Below, in pieces: positions 6,621 through 8,846 of a DNA stretch of 8,846 nucleotides (within the stretch, counting starts at the first letter, position 1; each line of letters starts with the position of its first letter). The stretch covers positions 1 to 8,846 of the forward strand of contig JAISQH010000397.1 in NCBI GenBank assembly GCA_031274385.1, read 5' to 3'. Made by a program: the position numbers and the translations under genes. The notes beneath the pieces were generated by a model that was not told the origin of the DNA, did no database searches, and worked only from the letters and a program-made list of their open reading frames with translations. This DNA is from Planctomycetaceae bacterium (GTDB lineage: Bacteria; Planctomycetota; Planctomycetia; Pirellulales; Thermoguttaceae).

Positions 6621-7274
6621 TTAAGAAAATAAATACGGATTGGTTTGTCGTTCTTCTCCGACGGTGGTTGTCGGACCGTGACCGGGATAAATGATTGTTT
6701 CGTCCGGCAATGAAAGAATTTGAGAACGAATTGCCTCAATCTGAATTGCCGGATTGCCATCGGGAAAATCACTTCGTCCGATACTTTGTTTGAAAATCAC
6801 ATCACCGACAAAAAGAATCGGCGTGGAATCCGTCCGAATAAGATAAACCAAATGTCCCCGACTGTGTCCCGGAACATGACGCACCTCAATTGAAATTCCC
6901 GCCAACTCCGGCTTGTCACCATCCCGCAGCAAAACATCCGCCGGTGCAACCGTAATAGCAAAACCAAACGGCGCCGAAAGATTTTGTTCCGCATTCACCA
7001 GTTTTTCTTTTTCCTCGTTGCCGATATAAATCTTGCAATTTTTCCAAACAGCCCGGATGGCGTCAATTCCGGCAATATGGTCGGCATGACCGTGAGTGAC
7101 GAGAATAGCAACCGGATTAAGTCTTTTATTTTCAAGATGTTTGATTATTTTTTCCGGTTCGAGACCGGGATCGACAATAAAACAGTCCGGCTTGCCAACC
7201 CGGTACACAAGATACCCGTTTTCCTGAAAAGGGATTGACAGAACCGTTTCGACAATTATTTCTGAAAAATTCAT
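6621..7274 (-). CDS. MBL-fold metallo-hydrolase, glyoxalase II-like
   Basis: A 217-residue metallo-beta-lactamase-fold hydrolase of the hydroxyacylglutathione hydrolase-like (GloB/YcbL) type. The dinuclear metal site is complete: H61, H63, D65 and H66 in THGHADH, H137 in VPGHSRGH, D158 in FVGDVIF and H199 in YPGHGPTT. The GRSDFPDGN segment (166-174) and a C-terminal NPYL are typical of the short YcbL-like branch, which lacks the longer C-terminal substrate-binding domain of classical glyoxalase II. There is no signal peptide, so it should be cytoplasmic. It probably hydrolyses a thioester such as S-lactoylglutathione or an analogue, but the family is broad and the substrate is not readable from sequence. 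The ATG at 7274 is supported by GGAG (7286-7283) eight bases upstream. It is transcribed divergently from the DUF1571 gene across a 255-base spacer. Confidence 0.88.
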   Translation of the reverse strand: MNFSEIIVETVLSIPFQENGYLVYRVGKPDCFIVDPGLEPEKIIKHLENKRLNPVAILVTHGHADHIAGIDAIRAVWKNCKIYIGNEEKEKLVNAEQNLSAPFGFAITVAPADVLLRDGDKPELAGISIEVRHVPGHSRGHLVYLIRTDSTPILFVGDVIFKQSIGRSDFPDGNPAIQIEAIRSQILSLPDETIIYPGHGPTTTVGEERQTNPYLFS

Positions 7275-7302
7275 AAATTGGTCTCCAACAAATTAGGAAA
7301 AA

Positions 7303-7332
7303 TTGCTAAAATGCTCCCGTTTGGCATATAAT
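7303..7332 (+). promoter_or_regulatory. Candidate promoter toward the DUF1571 gene
   Basis: On the plus strand, TTGCTA (7303-7308) is followed after 18 bases by a perfect TATAAT (7327-7332). Transcription would start near 7339, leaving a leader of about 190 bases before the ATG at 7530. The leader has a weak CCGCC/GGCGG hairpin (7474-7478 and 7490-7494) but no recognisable riboswitch. The site lies 30-60 bases upstream of the MBL gene on the opposite strand, so it could also influence that gene. Confidence 0.4.
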
Positions 7333-7529
7333 AGCAACAAGCCAACGGAGAATATTGCTGAATTACTTGAGAATTTGAGAGTTCGGTTCATTTTTCGAAT
7401 AAAGGAACGGCGATAAACTCTGGTAGTCTCGGTATGGAGTATCATAACGGATAAACAGACATTACCCAAGTCACCGCCCGAAAAAAACCGGCGGAATGAC
7501 ATTAATCTTGAATTTATGAGGACTATGGA

Positions 7530-8396
7530 ATGAACAAGACGATGATTTTTTTGATTTTACGTAACAACATTTTGGCGGCATTGTTTGTCGTTGGCGTGGT
7601 TGTTTCTATTTTAATTCCTCAGGCATCCGGTCAACAAACGGCTGAAAGCGGTCTGAAAGTTGCTGCCAGTCAGGTCACGAATACTGCCGTACAGGTTGTG
7701 AACGAACATCCGCTCGTACCGGTGATTCGTTGGGCAGAAAAAGAACGCCCGCGTGTTTTGGCGATTCAGGATTACACGGCATTGATGACCAAACAGGAAA
7801 ACATCGGCGGTGTGGTTCAGGAAGCGCAGGTCATGGAAATCAAAGTCCGGCACAATCCGTTGAGTTTTTATCTCAAGTTCCGTTATCCGAGAAAGATGAA
7901 CGGACAAGAAGCGATTTATATCAGAAATCAAAACGGTGATAAAGTGATTGGACACGGAGTTGGTCTCGAACGAAACTTCGGAACGCAATTCCTTGACCCG
8001 GAAGGAATTATCGCCATGCGAGGTTGTAAATATTCGATTAAGGAGATGGGAATTCTCAATTTGGTGGACAAACTTTTGGATGTTGGACGTAAAGATTCCA
8101 AATACGGTGAGTGTGATGTCCAATATTTTGAAGGCGTCAAGGTGGATGATCGGGATTGTACACTGATTCAGGTGACGCATCCGGTTCCGAGAAAGAATTT
8201 TATTTTCTATATTGCGAGAATTTACGTTGATAAAGAGCTGAATCTTCCCATTCGTTACGAATCGTTTGATTGGCCCAAAAAAGAAGGTGAAACGCCAACA
8301 CTGATTGAAGCCTACACCTACCAGAAAATGAAGATCAATGTCGGACTTACCGACGCCGACTTCGATTACCGCAACCCGGAATACAATTATCCGTGA
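7530..8396 (+). CDS. Exported DUF1571 family protein
   Basis: A 288-residue protein that I recognise as DUF1571, a family of unknown function seen mainly in Planctomycetes. Residues ~7-29 are hydrophobic, followed by QASG-QQ, a plausible signal peptidase site after residue 34, so the mature protein should be periplasmic. The domain covers ~65-285. It starts with a helix (IRWAEKERPRVLAIQDYTALMTKQE) and continues as alternating beta strands, including MEIKVRHNPLSFYLKFRYP and RIYVDKELNLPIRYESFDWP. This arrangement resembles LolA/outer-membrane lipoprotein-sorting folds, so binding of a lipid or another hydrophobic ligand is possible but unproven. No catalytic motif is evident. The ATG is supported by GAGG (7518-7521) eight bases upstream. 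The C-terminus (DADFDYRNPEYNYP) is complete. It appears to be monocistronic. Confidence 0.82.
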   Translation: MNKTMIFLILRNNILAALFVVGVVVSILIPQASGQQTAESGLKVAASQVTNTAVQVVNEHPLVPVIRWAEKERPRVLAIQDYTALMTKQENIGGVVQEAQVMEIKVRHNPLSFYLKFRYPRKMNGQEAIYIRNQNGDKVIGHGVGLERNFGTQFLDPEGIIAMRGCKYSIKEMGILNLVDKLLDVGRKDSKYGECDVQYFEGVKVDDRDCTLIQVTHPVPRKNFIFYIARIYVDKELNLPIRYESFDWPKKEGETPTLIEAYTYQKMKINVGLTDADFDYRNPEYNYP

Positions 8397-8437
8397 GTCA
8401 ATACGAGTCAATAAACGGTAAAATTATCTATCTTTTA

Positions 8438-8478
8438 TAAGAGCCTGTTTTCTCAAATTTTGATAAAACAGGCTCTTA
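8438..8478. terminator. 14-bp perfect hairpin after the DUF1571 gene
   Basis: The arms TAAGAGCCTGTTTT (8438-8451) and AAAACAGGCTCTTA (8465-8478) pair perfectly around a 13-base loop. It starts 41 bases after the stop codon, a normal place for a transcript end. It lacks the T-run expected of an efficient intrinsic terminator, so it may instead be a 3'-end stabilising stem or a remnant of two fused transposon ends (GAGCCTGTTTT resembles some IS5-type ends). Confidence 0.5.
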
Positions 8479-8539
8479 AAGGTTGGAGAGAGTTGAAAAT
8501 ATATCTTTTCACTTGAATTTTCGGGTTTATTTTCTTTTT

Positions 8540-8619
8540 GACTCCAACGGAGTCATTGGGTTATCAATCTTTGGTTCCGGTGGTGAACGGAGGAGAAATT
8601 TTAGAGTGACCCCTTTGGG
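8540..8619. repeat. Degenerate palindromic intergenic repeat
   Basis: GACTCC-AAC-GGAGTC (8540-8554) is a perfect short hairpin. About 55 bases further, CCCTTTGGG (8611-8619) is a second tight palindrome, with a GTTC/GAAC pair between them. A series of small stems of the form ACTCC..GGAGT and ACCCC..GGGGT is characteristic of a class of dispersed repeats in planctomycete and Bacteroidetes spacers. I assign it by pattern only. Confidence 0.4.
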
Positions 8620-8709
8620 CTTCCTCTCTGCCGATTTAATGTTAAGATTCGTAGCATTGAAATTCGGTGACTAAGTAAAAATCTTAGTAAAAATTTTGTA
8701 CATTAAAAT

Positions 8710-8778
8710 AAAAAGCCGCAATCTATCCCCCCTTCTTTCCGAATTTCAATAGGGGGTGGATTGTTGGCTTTTTTGTTT
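8710..8778 (+). terminator. Strong intrinsic terminator just before the last gene
   Basis: AAAAAGCC (8710-8717) pairs with GGCTTTTTT (8766-8774). The stem continues through CAATC/GATTG-like and CCCCCC/GGGGG segments (about 8719-8732 with 8751-8764), closing an 18-base loop. A T-rich tail (8769-8778) follows on the plus strand. The A-rich left flank also makes it usable in the minus direction. It is far stronger than the hairpin at 8438 and could end DUF1571 read-through. The ribosome-binding site of the next gene begins at 8779, directly after the tail. Confidence 0.75.
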
Positions 8779-8788
8779 AAGGTGATTT

Positions 8789-8846
8789 ATGAACGAAAAA
8801 TTAACATGTGAAGAGTTAGAGTTAGCGTTATGTTCTTTTGCTCGAG
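8789..8846 (+). CDS. Start of an unidentified gene (partial, runs off window)
   Basis: An ATG at 8789 opens a frame that stays open to the window edge, giving 19 complete codons: MNEKLTCEELELALCSFAR. A good ribosome-binding site, AAGGTG (8779-8784), lies a few bases upstream. The peptide is charged and helix-prone with no signal sequence, which suggests a cytoplasmic protein. Nineteen residues are too few to name a family. There is no room for a promoter between the terminator tail (8778) and the start codon, so its transcript must begin within or upstream of the terminator. Confidence 0.6.
   Translation, partial: MNEKLTCEELELALCSFAR

Larger units (their letters stand above)
8397..8788. other. 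Non-coding right spacer with hairpins
   Basis: This 392-base stretch lies between the DUF1571 stop and the next start codon. It contains the hairpin at 8438-8478, a palindromic repeat at about 8540-8619, a short inverted repeat ACTAAG/CTTAGT (8670-8675 and 8683-8688), and a strong intrinsic terminator ending at 8778. The 63-codon plus-strand frame at 8483-8674 crosses the palindromic repeat and lacks coding character, so I do not call it. Confidence 0.7.

Noticed and set aside
356..7274. A single minus-strand operon of beta-galactosidase, cytochrome and MBL hydrolase
   Set aside because: The genes are 267 and about 358 bases apart with repeats between them, and their functions are unrelated.
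7611..8411. 266-codon minus-strand reading frame
   Set aside because: Antisense to the DUF1571 gene, which has a good ribosome-binding site, a signal peptide and family similarity.
8483..8674. 63-codon plus-strand reading frame
   Set aside because: It crosses a palindromic intergenic repeat and has no ribosome-binding site match or domain; more likely non-coding.

Overview
The window most likely comes from a planctomycete with moderate to low GC, probably a host- or gut-associated or otherwise saccharolytic relative of the Pirellulales/Thermoguttaceae. This is an inference. It rests on a DUF1571 protein (a family I know mainly from Planctomycetes), a fusion of a YVTN-type beta-propeller to a di-heme cytochrome c peroxidase-like domain (a common planctomycete/verrucomicrobial architecture), a large exported GH2 beta-galactosidase carrying an inserted LamG domain, and intergenic spaces rich in palindromic repeats.

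Layout, left to right. 1-355 is non-coding and holds a GC-rich palindromic element (51-154) and copies of a short dispersed repeat. 356-3970 (minus) encodes a secreted LacZ-type beta-galactosidase with a roughly 190-residue LamG/concanavalin-like insertion in its TIM-barrel region. 3971-4328 is its upstream region, with a 20-bp operator-like palindrome over a weak candidate promoter and a 108-bp nested palindrome. 4329-6347 (minus) encodes an exported beta-propeller/di-heme cytochrome c. 6354-6620 is a spacer with two copies of the dispersed repeat in opposite orientation. 6621-7274 (minus) encodes a glyoxalase II-like metallo-beta-lactamase-fold hydrolase. 7275-7529 is a divergent promoter region. 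7530-8396 (plus) encodes an exported DUF1571 protein. 8397-8788 is non-coding, with a 14-bp perfect hairpin, a degenerate palindromic repeat and a strong intrinsic terminator. The terminator ends directly against the ribosome-binding site of a gene that starts at 8789 and leaves the window after 19 codons.

The genes do not look like one pathway. Each is separated by 250-400 bases of repeat-bearing spacer, so they are probably single-gene transcription units. Three of the four complete products (beta-galactosidase, cytochrome, DUF1571) carry export signals, so the window is biased toward the periplasm or cell surface; the MBL hydrolase is cytoplasmic. I see no CRISPR array, tRNA, rRNA, transposase, phage module or recognisable defence system. 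The points most worth following up are the terminator placed immediately before the last gene (possible attenuation), the operator-like palindrome before the beta-galactosidase gene, the LamG insertion together with a shortened domain 5 in that enzyme, and the dispersed intergenic repeat families.
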